Positions 50,560 to 58,499 of a stretch of DNA of 64,000 nucleotides are shown here, one piece after another. The notes under the pieces are model-generated. The model saw only the letters and a list, made by a program, of their open reading frames with translations. It searched no databases and had not been told where the DNA came from. Position 1 is the first letter of the stretch, and the number at the start of each line of letters is the position of its first letter. The DNA comes from Flavobacteriaceae bacterium (lineage in GTDB: Bacteria; Bacteroidota; Bacteroidia; Flavobacteriales; Flavobacteriaceae), in contig CANFHF010000001.1 of NCBI GenBank assembly GCA_947446635.1, positions 141,926 to 205,925 of the forward strand, in the 5' to 3' direction. The position numbers and the translations under genes were made by a program.

Positions 50560-51645
50560 TTATTTTTCAGACGGCAGTGAACTTACTTCACTTTTTTCAG
50601 AAAGTGGTACTGAAGGTTTTTCAACTCCTCTAGGCTTTACTGGAATATAGATTTCAGTAATCCATTTAGAAGGACTTTTCTCTTCTTTTTTACCAATGAC
50701 AAATACTTCTATGTGCGAAAACGCAAAATCTTTTGTGAGATTGTTTGCTTTTATGAATTCCTTTGTTTTATCCAATGCCGCTTTACTATGAACATAATCC
50801 CCCGTCATTGTTGTTTTTACTGCTTGAAATGCTTTCAATTTTTTCGACATGATGTCACTTCCTTCCACGATAAAAATTTCCTCCTTGATAGGGATGCAAA
50901 TTGATATTCTTGCCAATTCATTAGCGGTATCATAAGTATTGTAAATCACAAAGGGCTTTCCATTTATCGTAATGTTATTCTGTTTGCAAAAATTAGTGAT
51001 TTTTGAAATCACTAATTCTGTGTTTTTAGGAATCTTCGAAATTTCACTGGTAAAGGTTTGTTCTAAATAGAAATTTTCAAGTTTATTTGATAACCCATTT
51101 ACTTTTATTGAATAGGTGTTTATTTCATAATCCAATTTTCGGTCTAAAATAGTCAAACTTTTTTCAAACATCAATCCAATTACTTTCTCTGCACCGCCGT
51201 TAAACGTGTTCATGATTTTAAACATGAAACTCATTTTCCCTGTAGCTTTCCAAGTTATTTTAGTGCCTTTTAGAGTATCCTTAAAACTAATAAAAACTTC
51301 AGACGAGTTGCCGTTGAAATTCATTTTTTGAAAAACACTATCGTTCTCCTTTATATACAATGTTTTTAAATCTCCACTACCTTCTTTTCCTTCCCAGGTG
51401 CATAAACTGCCTTTGCCTATAGTGTTTTTAGAATGGGTTACCTCTATTAGAGAATCTTCCACTGCCCAAGAATTCCAATCTTCCCAATTCTTAGTCTCAT
51501 TCACGTAATTAAACACGGCCGATTTTGGCGAGTTGATAACCCTACTTCTTTCCACAGTAAATTCCCCTTTTTGTGTTGCAACAAAAATAGATAATGCCAC
51601 CAGGCTAAGTAATAGTAAAAGAAATATATATTTTAAAATTCTCAT
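50560..51645 (-). CDS. SRPBCC (polyketide cyclase-like) plus GyrI-like effector-binding protein
   Basis: The 361-residue protein begins with an N-terminal membrane helix (ILKYIFLLLLLSLVALSIFVA). A START/SRPBCC fold follows (residues about 28-180), with VERSRVINSPKSAVFNYVNETKNWEDWNSW and GKGSLCTWEGKEGSG. The second half (about 190-340) resembles the GyrI/AraC effector-binding fold, with KPFVIYNTYD, ISICIPIKEE and AFQAVKTTMTGDYVHSKAALDK. Both folds bind small hydrophobic molecules. No ligand is known. It lies upstream of the sigma-factor cassette but is separated by about 90 bases. Confidence 0.82.
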   Translation of the reverse strand: MRILKYIFLLLLLSLVALSIFVATQKGEFTVERSRVINSPKSAVFNYVNETKNWEDWNSWAVEDSLIEVTHSKNTIGKGSLCTWEGKEGSGDLKTLYIKENDSVFQKMNFNGNSSEVFISFKDTLKGTKITWKATGKMSFMFKIMNTFNGGAEKVIGLMFEKSLTILDRKLDYEINTYSIKVNGLSNKLENFYLEQTFTSEISKIPKNTELVISKITNFCKQNNITINGKPFVIYNTYDTANELARISICIPIKEEIFIVEGSDIMSKKLKAFQAVKTTMTGDYVHSKAALDKTKEFIKANNLTKDFAFSHIEVFVIGKKEEKSPSKWITEIYIPVKPRGVEKPSVPLSEKSEVSSLPSEK

Positions 51646-51705
51646 GGCATCCCTTTATTATTTTATCATGTAAAGTTAAAAATTTTATTAATACGGTAAC
51701 CGCTA

Positions 51706-51713
51706 CAAAGTTA
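51706..51713 (-). promoter_or_regulatory. Possible promoter of the SRPBCC gene, -7 element
   Basis: TAACTTTG on the minus strand matches TAnnTTTG, 60 bases upstream of the ATG. Confidence 0.4.
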
Positions 51714-51778
51714 AAATTAGTATTCTAGATCAATATTAATTTTTTTGGATTTCAATTTGATTTAAGAGTAATAAATCT

Positions 51779-51811
51779 TTGTTACAATCAATCTAAATAA
51801 ATGTATATTTG
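51779..51811 (+). promoter_or_regulatory. Probable promoter of the M49 peptidase gene
   Basis: TTG followed after 22 bases by TATATTTG forms a plausible -33/-7 pair, ending 24 bases before the ATG. Confidence 0.55.
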
Positions 51812-51835
51812 TTAAACAACTAAATAATATTACTA

Positions 51836-53872
51836 ATGAAAGTACTAAAAACCGTAGGGATTTTTATTTCGATTGGAATTTCCCTTGTTTGTAATGCACA
51901 AATAACCAAAACCAATCCTGTAAAAATAACCGAAAAAGCCCCTTTCGAATATGTTGCAGAACAGTTTGCCGACATAAAAGTATTACGCTATCAAATTCCA
52001 GGGTGGGAAAACTTAACCTTAAAAGAACAGAAGTTAGTCTATTATCTTACCCAAGCCGGATATTCAGGTCGAGATATAGCTTGGGATCAGCATTATATGT
52101 ACAACTTGAAAATTAGAAAAGCACTCGAGAATATACATCAAAATTATAGGGGAGACAAAACTACCGAAGATTGGAAAAATTTTGAAATTTACCTAAAAAG
52201 AGTTTGGTTTGCCAGTGGGATTCATCATCATTATTCGAATGACAAAATAAAACCCGATTTTTCAAAAGACTATTTTACTACATTAATGAAAGCTACCAAA
52301 ACAAGCTTGTCTCCAACCATAACGGATGTTATCTTTAATGATGCTGATGCCAAAAAAGTAAATCTTGATGAATCTAAAGGATTATTACAAGGTTCTGCAA
52401 TTAATTTTTATGACAAAGGAATTACAGCTAAAGAGGTAGAAGATTTTTATGCCAAGAAAACCAGTCCAGATTCAAGTAAACCTTATTCTTTTGGATTAAA
52501 TTCTAAATTGGTTCGTAATTCCAAAGGACAATTGGAAGAAAAAATTTGGAAAAGTGGCGGTATGTATGGAGCGGCTATCGACAAAATTGTGTATTGGTTA
52601 GAGAAAGCCAAAAGTGTAGCCGAAAACAAAAAACAAGGGGATGCTTTAGGATTACTCGTTAATTACTACAAAACAGGAAGTTTAAAAACTTGGGACGATT
52701 ATAATATCGCTTGGGTCCAGGCCACCGATGGTAATATTGACTATATCAACAGTTTTATCGAAGTATACAACGATCCCTTGGGATATAGAGGTTCCTATGA
52801 AAGTATCGTTCAGATAAAAGATTTTGACATGTCTGCAAAAATGGAAGTTATTTCTAAAAACGCGCAATGGTTTGAAGATAATTCCCCTTTATTTCCAGAA
52901 CACAAGAAAAAAAATGTAGTAGGAGTGTCGTACAAAACGGTTGTGGTTGCAGGTGAATCCGGTGATTCTTCCCCAGCCACACCAATAGGTGTAAATCTAC
53001 CAAATGCCGATTGGATTCGTGCAGCACATGGTTCGAAATCAGTTTCTTTAGGGAATATTTTAGAATCCTATGCAAAGGCAGGAGGAAAGGGCAGGTTGCA
53101 AGAATTTGCAAATGATACGGATGAAATCGCCTTAGCTGTTAAATATGCAGAGTTAGGAGATAAAATGCACACAGCTTTACACGAAGTGATAGGGCATGCT
53201 TCGGGCCAAATAAACCCAGGTGTAGGTACTCCGAAAGAAACCCTTAAAAGTTATGCTTCAACCCTTGAAGAAGGTAGAGCCGATTTGGTTGGACTATATT
53301 ATGTTTATAATCCAAAATTGCAAGAATTCGGTTTGGTCGATGATTGGAAAAAACTAGGGATGGAGTCTTATGATAGTTATATTCGAAACGGATTGATGAC
53401 CCAGTTAATTCGGTTGCAATTAGGTGCCAATGTTGAAGAGGCACACATGAGAAACCGTCAGTGGGTGAGTGCTTGGGTTTTCGAAAAAGGGAAAGCCGAC
53501 AACGTAATCGAGAAAATTTCCCGAGATGGAAAAACCTATTTTAACATCACAGATTATGATAAACTACATGATTTATTCGGACAATTGTTGCGGGAAGTAC
53601 AACGTATAAAATCAGAAGGGGATTATGCCTCAGGAAAGGCTTTGGTCGAAAATTATGGCGTAAAAGTGGATCAAAAATTACATGCTGAGGTATTAGAAAG
53701 AAACAAACAATTTGTTTCGGCGCCTTATAGCGGATTTATAAATCCAGTATTGGTGCCGAAATTAGATGCAAAGGGAAAAATTATTTCGATTGAAGTACAA
53801 CAACCCAAATCCTTTGCAGAACAGATGTTGCAGTATTCTAAAAACTACGGCTATTTGCCCTTGGTAAACTAG
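51836..53872 (+). CDS. Exported dipeptidyl-peptidase III-like (M49) zinc peptidase
   Basis: M49 peptidases release dipeptides from the N-terminus of peptides. The 678-residue protein has the M49 zinc motif HEVIGH (residues 449-454) and the second motif EEGRAD (478-483) that supplies the third zinc ligand. The family Ile/Trp-rich surroundings are present (LHEVIGHASGQINPG, TLEEGRADLVGLYYV). A clear signal peptide (VGIFISIGISLVCNAQ) means it is exported, unlike the cytosolic eukaryotic enzymes. Related sequences are sometimes mislabelled dihydrofolate reductase. It is probably a periplasmic peptide scavenger. It is monocistronic. Confidence 0.9.
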   Translation: MKVLKTVGIFISIGISLVCNAQITKTNPVKITEKAPFEYVAEQFADIKVLRYQIPGWENLTLKEQKLVYYLTQAGYSGRDIAWDQHYMYNLKIRKALENIHQNYRGDKTTEDWKNFEIYLKRVWFASGIHHHYSNDKIKPDFSKDYFTTLMKATKTSLSPTITDVIFNDADAKKVNLDESKGLLQGSAINFYDKGITAKEVEDFYAKKTSPDSSKPYSFGLNSKLVRNSKGQLEEKIWKSGGMYGAAIDKIVYWLEKAKSVAENKKQGDALGLLVNYYKTGSLKTWDDYNIAWVQATDGNIDYINSFIEVYNDPLGYRGSYESIVQIKDFDMSAKMEVISKNAQWFEDNSPLFPEHKKKNVVGVSYKTVVVAGESGDSSPATPIGVNLPNADWIRAAHGSKSVSLGNILESYAKAGGKGRLQEFANDTDEIALAVKYAELGDKMHTALHEVIGHASGQINPGVGTPKETLKSYASTLEEGRADLVGLYYVYNPKLQEFGLVDDWKKLGMESYDSYIRNGLMTQLIRLQLGANVEEAHMRNRQWVSAWVFEKGKADNVIEKISRDGKTYFNITDYDKLHDLFGQLLREVQRIKSEGDYASGKALVENYGVKVDQKLHAEVLERNKQFVSAPYSGFINPVLVPKLDAKGKIISIEVQQPKSFAEQMLQYSKNYGYLPLVN

Positions 53873-53888
53873 AGAAAAAAAATTATAG

Positions 53889-53917
53889 AAAGGGATGTCT
53901 TGATGGCATCCTTTTTT
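53889..53917 (+). terminator. Intrinsic terminator after the M49 peptidase gene
   Basis: An 8-bp stem (AAGGGATG/CATCCTTT, one G-U pair) is followed by a T run. Confidence 0.75.
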
Positions 53918-53928
53918 ATTGAAGAAAA

Positions 53929-54117
53929 CTACCTTTTGAAAAATATCTTTATCATAAAAAGCAGTCCAATAAATATCAGAAAGGCAATTAATATTTTATA
54001 ATTTCCTTTGTAAAATAGGGTATGCAATTTGGCATCTTTTCTATAGGCGTAAATCATTGCAATAACGAAAGCAACAAAAAAACAGCCGGCAAACAATAAT
54101 TGTCCTGAACTAAACAT
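53929..54117 (-). CDS. Small two-helix membrane protein, unknown function
   Basis: From the chosen ATG the protein is 62 residues (MFSSGQLLFAGCFFVAFV...). It has two membrane helices (about residues 6-25 and 41-58) joined by a basic loop (YRKDAKLHTLFYKGNYK), and a basic C-terminus (IKIFFKR). The ORF-track start 48 bases earlier is a GTG lying upstream of a TAAATTTG promoter element, so the shorter form is preferred. I do not recognise a family. It is divergent from the MazG-like gene. Confidence 0.7.
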   Translation of the reverse strand: MFSSGQLLFAGCFFVAFVIAMIYAYRKDAKLHTLFYKGNYKILIAFLIFIGLLFMIKIFFKR

Positions 54118-54131
54118 AGTTTTTTTTTGCG

Positions 54132-54139
54132 CAAATTTA
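54132..54139 (-). promoter_or_regulatory. Probable promoter of the small membrane protein gene, -7 element
   Basis: TAAATTTG on the minus strand matches TAnnTTTG, 14 bases upstream of the ATG at 54117. Confidence 0.55.
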
Positions 54140-54197
54140 GGTGTTTTTTGTTTAGTTAATATCACTAACTTGCTCCATCATTTATTCAAATAAAATT

Positions 54198-54587
54198 ATG
54201 CAAAAACAAATTAATGCAGTCAAGGAATTTCATACGGCGTTTGTTATTGGTCACAGCGAAATTCCAAGAGCCGATTTAGGCGAAAGTAAAAACACACTTC
54301 GTTACAACTTGATGAAAGAAGAAAACGAGGAATACCTGGAAGCGGTGCAGAATAATGATCTAGTTGAAATTGCAGATGCATTGGGCGATATGATGTATAT
54401 TCTTTGTGGTACTATTATAGAACACGGTTTGCAGCATAAGATAGAAGCAGTTTTTGACGAAATCCAGCGCAGTAATATGAGTAAATTGGGCGAAAACGGA
54501 AAACCCATCTATCGCGAAGATGGAAAAGTGATGAAAGGCCCCAATTATTTTAAACCAGATTTTTCTAAAATATTGGGAGGAAAATAA
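54198..54587 (+). CDS. MazG-like nucleotide pyrophosphohydrolase
   Basis: The 129-residue protein has the all-alpha NTP pyrophosphohydrolase pattern. The acidic metal-binding helices are EENEEYLEAVQNNDLVEIADALGDMMYIL, in which the E-x-x-E and E-x-x-D spacing is visible. A conserved end follows (SNMSKLGENGKPIYREDGKVMKGPNYFKPD). It probably hydrolyses a nucleoside triphosphate to the monophosphate as house-cleaning. The C-terminal GPNYFKPD motif resembles phosphoribosyl-ATP pyrophosphatase-like relatives. The exact substrate is unknown. Confidence 0.87.
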   Translation: MQKQINAVKEFHTAFVIGHSEIPRADLGESKNTLRYNLMKEENEEYLEAVQNNDLVEIADALGDMMYILCGTIIEHGLQHKIEAVFDEIQRSNMSKLGENGKPIYREDGKVMKGPNYFKPDFSKILGGK

Positions 54588-54604
54588 CTGATTTCGTTTG
54601 CAAT

Positions 54605-54651
54605 AAAAAAAGCAGTTTAAAATGATTAGTATCATTTTAAACTGCTTTTTT
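54605..54651. terminator. Bidirectional terminator between the MazG-like gene and ilvE
   Basis: A perfect stem of about 21 bp (AAAAAAGCAGTTTAAAATGAT and its complement) around a 4-base loop lies between convergent genes. Confidence 0.92.
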
Positions 54652-54674
54652 ATACTGCTACTTCAACCTGAAAA

Positions 54675-55742
54675 CTAAACCTTAACGGTCCAACCAAAGG
54701 TGTCTTTGGCTAGTTTTTGTTGGATGTTTGTTAATTTGTCTTTAAGAAGCAAGGCAAATGAATTTTCTATTTTTGGTAATTCATAATAAATGTCTTGGTA
54801 GGAGAATCCGGCAATCGGACTGATAACAGCAGCCGTTCCCGCTCCAAAAATTTCTTTCAAAGAGCCGTTTTTTGCCGCTTCAACAAGTTCCGAAACTACA
54901 ACAGGTCGAACGACCATATCAATATTTTCTTTTTCAGCCATAGCAATAAGACTTTTTCTGGTCACACCATCAAGAATTCTCTCGCTTGTGGGAGCGGTGT
55001 ATAAAGTGTCCTTTATTCTGAAAAATACATTCATAGTACCCGCTTCTTCCAATTTGGTGTGGGTGGCATCATCGGTCCAAATAATTTGTTGAAAACCGTC
55101 TTTGTTAGCCAAATTAGTTGGGTAAAATTGCGCAGCATAATTCCCGGCGGCTTTTGCTGCTCCAATACCTCCATTTGCAGCTCTACTGTAATGTTCGGCG
55201 ATGATTACTTTTACTTCGCCTGAATAATAGGATTTCGCAGGAGATAAAATAATCATAAATTTATAATCGTCTGAAGGATTTGCAATTACCCCGGTTCCGG
55301 TAGCAATCATAAAAGGTCTGATGTATAGTGAATTTCCCTTCCCTTTTTTTACCCATTCCTTGTCTAATTGTAACAACTGTTTCAACCCTTCCATAAAAAT
55401 AGGTTCTGGAACTTCAGGCATTGCCATTCTTATGGCAGAATTATTGAAACGTTTAAAGTTTTCATCGGGTCTAAAAAGCCAAATAGCCTCTTGATCATCT
55501 TTATAGGCCTTCATTCCTTCAAATATGGCTTGCCCATAATGAAAAACTTTAGCTGAAGGATCCAATAAAAATGGAGCGTATGGTTTGATAATTGGTTTTT
55601 GCCACTCCCCATTCGTATAATCACACTCCAATAAATGATCTGTAAAAACAGCGCCAAAACTTAAATTATCAAAATCAACTTCATTTATTTTTGAAGTAGC
55701 AGTTTTAATTATTTCAATTTTGTTGGTTTGTGTTGCACTCAT
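54675..55742 (-). CDS. ilvE: Branched-chain amino acid aminotransferase
   Basis: IlvE transfers amino groups between glutamate and the keto acids of Leu, Ile and Val, using PLP. The 355-residue length fits the class IV, eukaryote-like BCAT group. The start of the fold has FGAVFTDHLLECDY, with FHYGQAIFEGMKAY as the substrate-side motif. The PLP Lys lies in GIGAAKAAGNYAA, and LEEAGTMNVFF and ILDGVTRKSL follow. It uses glutamate of the kind made by GltBD in this window. The gene is monocistronic, with a shared terminator downstream. Confidence 0.95.
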   Translation of the reverse strand: MSATQTNKIEIIKTATSKINEVDFDNLSFGAVFTDHLLECDYTNGEWQKPIIKPYAPFLLDPSAKVFHYGQAIFEGMKAYKDDQEAIWLFRPDENFKRFNNSAIRMAMPEVPEPIFMEGLKQLLQLDKEWVKKGKGNSLYIRPFMIATGTGVIANPSDDYKFMIILSPAKSYYSGEVKVIIAEHYSRAANGGIGAAKAAGNYAAQFYPTNLANKDGFQQIIWTDDATHTKLEEAGTMNVFFRIKDTLYTAPTSERILDGVTRKSLIAMAEKENIDMVVRPVVVSELVEAAKNGSLKEIFGAGTAAVISPIAGFSYQDIYYELPKIENSFALLLKDKLTNIQQKLAKDTFGWTVKV

Positions 55743-56045
55743 AATTAATGATTATGTATTTAATATATTTTTATATTGTACGATTAGAATTAAAAACATC
55801 GCAATTGTTTTCGCGATAGGTATACTGCAAAATTAAATTAAAAATTGTTAAAATACTTGCTAAAACAACATTAATTATAGCATTTGAATACATTTTGTTG
55901 ATTCAAAAAAATATTAATAAAAAACCAGCACTAATTTTTTGGAATATATAATAAATAACGATTTTTGATGGTCAAATAGATTTGTTTTTAATTAAATTTG
56001 AACAATCGATACTATAAAAAATCTAGAAAAACCCCGAAATAAATT
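55743..56045. other. Divergent intergenic region between ilvE and mnmD
   Basis: About 300 AT-rich bases hold a TAATTTTG -7 match for ilvE on the minus strand (55828-55835) and a TAAATTTG match for mnmD on the plus strand (55993-56000). A short GCAATTGTTTTCGCGATAGG stretch is slightly richer in G+C. I see no ORF, RNA gene or leader peptide. No branched-chain attenuator is evident. Confidence 0.4.
55993..56000 (+). promoter_or_regulatory. Probable mnmD promoter, -7 element
   Basis: TAAATTTG matches TAnnTTTG, 45 bases before the TTG start of mnmD. Confidence 0.5.
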
Positions 56046-56708
56046 TTGAAAAGAGAAATTATACAAACTAATGACGGTTCTACCACTATCCATATTGAAG
56101 AATGGGATGAATGTTATCACTCGAAATTTGGTGCCATTCAAGAAGCCCAACATGTTTTTATAAAAAATGGGCTTTCTTTATTTGAAAACAAAACCATTTC
56201 TATTTTAGAAATTGGATTTGGAACAGGATTGAATGCTTTTATCACTTTTTTGGAATCACAAAAACTAAACCAGTCAATTGATTATGTTGGGGTGGAAGCC
56301 TATCCTGTTTCGCCAGAAGAAGTGCTATTGATGAATTATGTACCGGAATTGAAAGCTGAAAATGAAAGAGGTGTTTTCGATAAAATGCATGAATGCAACT
56401 GGGAAGAAGTAGTTTTTTTAAGAAATGATTTTGTATTCACCAAAAGGAATCAATTTTTTCAAGATATTGATGATTTAGAAAAATTTGATTTGATTTATTT
56501 TGATGCCTTTGGCTACAGGGTCCAACCCGAATTGTGGAGTACGGCTATATTTCAAAAAATGTATAAGGCACTTAAGCCAAATGGAATATTGGTCACTTAT
56601 GCGGCTCGCGGAGTGATAAAACGAAGCATGGTAGAAGTAGGGTTTACGGTCGAAAAATTAGCGGGGCCTCCAGGAAAACGAGAAATGTTTCGGGCTAGCA
56701 AGTTTTGA
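56046..56708 (+). CDS. mnmD: tRNA (5-methylaminomethyl-2-thiouridine)-methyltransferase MnmD
   Basis: MnmD methylates nm5(s2)U34 to mnm5(s2)U34 at the tRNA wobble base using SAM. The 220-residue protein starts KREIIQTNDGSTTIHI, typical of the stand-alone bacterial form; the Met is encoded by TTG, with no ATG option. SAM motif I is ILEIGFGTGLNAFITFL, and FDLIYFDAFGYRVQPELWS and LVTYAARGVIKRSM follow. The E. coli MnmC has this domain fused to an FAD oxidoreductase, which is absent here. MnmA, which thiolates the same base, is also in this window. Confidence 0.92.
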   Translation: MKREIIQTNDGSTTIHIEEWDECYHSKFGAIQEAQHVFIKNGLSLFENKTISILEIGFGTGLNAFITFLESQKLNQSIDYVGVEAYPVSPEEVLLMNYVPELKAENERGVFDKMHECNWEEVVFLRNDFVFTKRNQFFQDIDDLEKFDLIYFDAFGYRVQPELWSTAIFQKMYKALKPNGILVTYAARGVIKRSMVEVGFTVEKLAGPPGKREMFRASKF

Positions 56709-56820
56709 TTTTCCGTGCAATAAAAAATAAATTACATAAGTTATTAAATAGGTTGAATTTTATAAAATAAAACTTTAAATTTACTTTAATAATCAAGTTC
56801 TAACCTTAATATTAATTAGT

Positions 56821-57021
56821 ATGTCGAAAATCATGTTTGATTACACCAAAACAGTTCTCGAAAGAGTAAGTTTTGATGCTGTACTTTTTTGTAAAGAATT
56901 GGAAAAAGCAATAAAAGCATTATTGCCTTATGAAATGGAACTATTACGAGAATGGTTAGTGCAATTTATAGTTGAAAAACCAGAATTAAAACAATGTCTA
57001 TTAATTGTAAAAGAGGCATAA
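56821..57021 (+). CDS. Small protein of unknown function (66 aa)
   Basis: The 66-residue product is predicted to be fully helical and slightly acidic, with LERVSFDAVLFCKELEKAIKALLP and then EMELLREWLVQFIVEKPEL. Three helices seem likely. There is no signal peptide or membrane segment and I do not recognise a family. The strong bidirectional terminator directly after the stop, and codon use like its neighbours, suggest a real gene. It lies between mnmD and the glutaminyl cyclase gene, with a 112-base spacer after mnmD. Confidence 0.65.
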   Translation: MSKIMFDYTKTVLERVSFDAVLFCKELEKAIKALLPYEMELLREWLVQFIVEKPELKQCLLIVKEA

Positions 57022-57051
57022 AAAAAGAGGAGTAAAATACTCCTCTTTTTT
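57021..57051. terminator. Bidirectional terminator after the 66-aa gene
   Basis: A perfect 14-bp stem (AAAAAAGAGGAGTA/TACTCCTCTTTTTT) with a 3-base loop lies between convergent genes. Confidence 0.92.
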
Positions 57052-57085
57052 ATGCAAATAAATGTATGTATGATGAAAGTTTAAA

Positions 57086-58132
57086 TTATTCTGAAACCTT
57101 GATTTCAAACATTTTGTCCCAGTTTTTTCCTGTTACAAAAATGCTTTTAGTTTTAGGGTTGTAAGCGATTCCATTTAAGACTTCAGCTTTTGGAAATTGA
57201 ATAAATTTTCGCAAACCAGATAGGTCAAGTATTCCTTCTACGGCTCCATTAGCAGGATTTACAATTGCTATGGCGTCTTTTTGCCAAACATTGCAATAGA
57301 TTTTTCCGTTAATCCATTCCAACTCATTTATGCTTGGAATTTTAGAATCTCCAGAATATACATTGACATAATCCACCATTTTCTGGGTTTCAGGATTCAT
57401 TTTCCAAATTTTTTCAGTTTTGTCGGTTTGGTAAATGTATTTTCCATCATTGGTCATTCCCCAGCCTTCAATGTTCTTATCATACATAAAGGTTTTTTCT
57501 AATTTCCAAGTCGTGGCATTGTAGATGAAACCCGTTTTTTCCTGCCAAGTCAGTTGGTAAATTTTGTCATTTATGAATGTTATTCCTTCTCCAAAATAGC
57601 GGTCATCCAATTTCAAACTCTTGTATGTCCTTCCAGTTTTGTAATCTGTTTTCAAAAGTTTAGAACTTTTGTACAATCCGATGCTTTCGTATAAAGTGTC
57701 TTTGTAAAACTCTAATCCTTCGGTAAAAGAGGCAATGTCATGAGGGTAGGTGTTAAGAACCGTGTACTTAAGTAACTTGGGCTGTATATTAGAGCCTAAT
57801 TCAATTCGGGCAGTGGTTTGGGCACTTTCTCCTTCAAAAAAGACCAATGCTTTCAGGTTTTGGTATCCCAATTTTTGGTTTTTTAATGGGAAAGATAATT
57901 TTTCAAGCCCTTTTTTTGAACCAATTTTTTTATCGTTTAGATAATAAATGACACTGTCAATCTCTTTGGTATTTGGGTTCAAGATTCCCAATTCTAAAGT
58001 CTCTTGTGACTGATAGTGTGCTGCAAATTTAGATTCGTCAAAACTAAATAGGGAAGCGTTGTTGTTTTTATCCCCGCAACTCGCAAAGGTTATTCCTAAT
58101 AAAATGAAAGATAGGAAGTTATAATTTTTCAT
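57086..58132 (-). CDS. Glutaminyl-peptide cyclotransferase, lipoprotein
   Basis: The 348-residue protein matches the plant/bacterial-type glutamine cyclotransferase, a five-bladed beta-propeller that converts N-terminal Gln to pyroglutamate. Family motifs include YPHDIASFTEGLEFYKDTLYESIGLYKSS, LDDRYFGEGITFINDKIYQLTW and LEWINGKIYCNVW. A lipoprotein signal (FILLGITFASCGDK) implies a membrane-anchored form. The N-terminal 110 residues after it form an extra beta domain. Many T9SS and periplasmic proteins of Bacteroidetes begin with Gln after signal cleavage, so such an enzyme has clear potential substrates, including the subtilase and fibre genes in this window. Confidence 0.88.
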   Translation of the reverse strand: MKNYNFLSFILLGITFASCGDKNNNASLFSFDESKFAAHYQSQETLELGILNPNTKEIDSVIYYLNDKKIGSKKGLEKLSFPLKNQKLGYQNLKALVFFEGESAQTTARIELGSNIQPKLLKYTVLNTYPHDIASFTEGLEFYKDTLYESIGLYKSSKLLKTDYKTGRTYKSLKLDDRYFGEGITFINDKIYQLTWQEKTGFIYNATTWKLEKTFMYDKNIEGWGMTNDGKYIYQTDKTEKIWKMNPETQKMVDYVNVYSGDSKIPSINELEWINGKIYCNVWQKDAIAIVNPANGAVEGILDLSGLRKFIQFPKAEVLNGIAYNPKTKSIFVTGKNWDKMFEIKVSE

Positions 58133-58186
58133 ACATTAAAATTTTAATATTGCAATATACAACCTTATTTTATAGACGCAAAGCCC

Positions 58187-58217
58187 TTGCAAAAATATAA
58201 AATACATTGTATATTTG
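58187..58217 (+). promoter_or_regulatory. Promoter of the SRP RNA gene
   Basis: TTG, then exactly 20 bases, then TATATTTG, with the predicted RNA starting about 5 bases later. This is one of the two best matches to the Bacteroidetes -33/-7 promoter in the window. Confidence 0.8.
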
Positions 58218-58221
58218 CACC

Positions 58222-58314
58222 GGCAAGTCCTACACGACCAGCTCCTGCAAAATCCCCCAGGATGGGAACATAGCAAGGGTAAGTGGTTGAGCGGTGCGAT
58301 GTAGGTCGCTTGCC
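58222..58314 (+). ncRNA. ffs: Signal recognition particle RNA, small bacterial type
   Basis: This 4.5S-type RNA pairs with Ffh to deliver nascent membrane and secretory proteins to the Sec/YidC machinery. The ends pair (GGCAAG with CTTGCC, then CTACA with TGTAG). The tip carries the conserved core CAGGATGGGAACATAGCAAGGG, with a GGAA-type tetraloop and the symmetric AGCA loop that binds Ffh. A near-ideal promoter precedes it. The only ORF-track frame here, on the minus strand, is a shadow. Confidence 0.93.
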
Positions 58315-58360
58315 ATTTTTTAGTAATTGTAGGTTCCAAACAAATTTTTTCTATTTTATT

Positions 58361-58384
58361 ATCTTCCTTCAGGAAGATTTTTTT
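58361..58384 (+). terminator. Intrinsic terminator after the SRP RNA
   Basis: The stem ATCTTCC/GGAAGAT with a TTCA loop is followed by a T run. Confidence 0.85.
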
Positions 58385-58499
58385 ATTTTTGAACCTTTCG
58401 GAGTTAGAAGTTAATGGTTAGGTTGGAATTAATAAATACGCTATCAGTATCCTAATCAATTAGGCAATAACACACATCAGTAACGTATATTCTATAACA

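Noticed and set aside
58136-58339. 67-aa minus-strand ORF
   Set aside because: It overlaps the SRP RNA and its promoter; a shadow of a non-coding gene.
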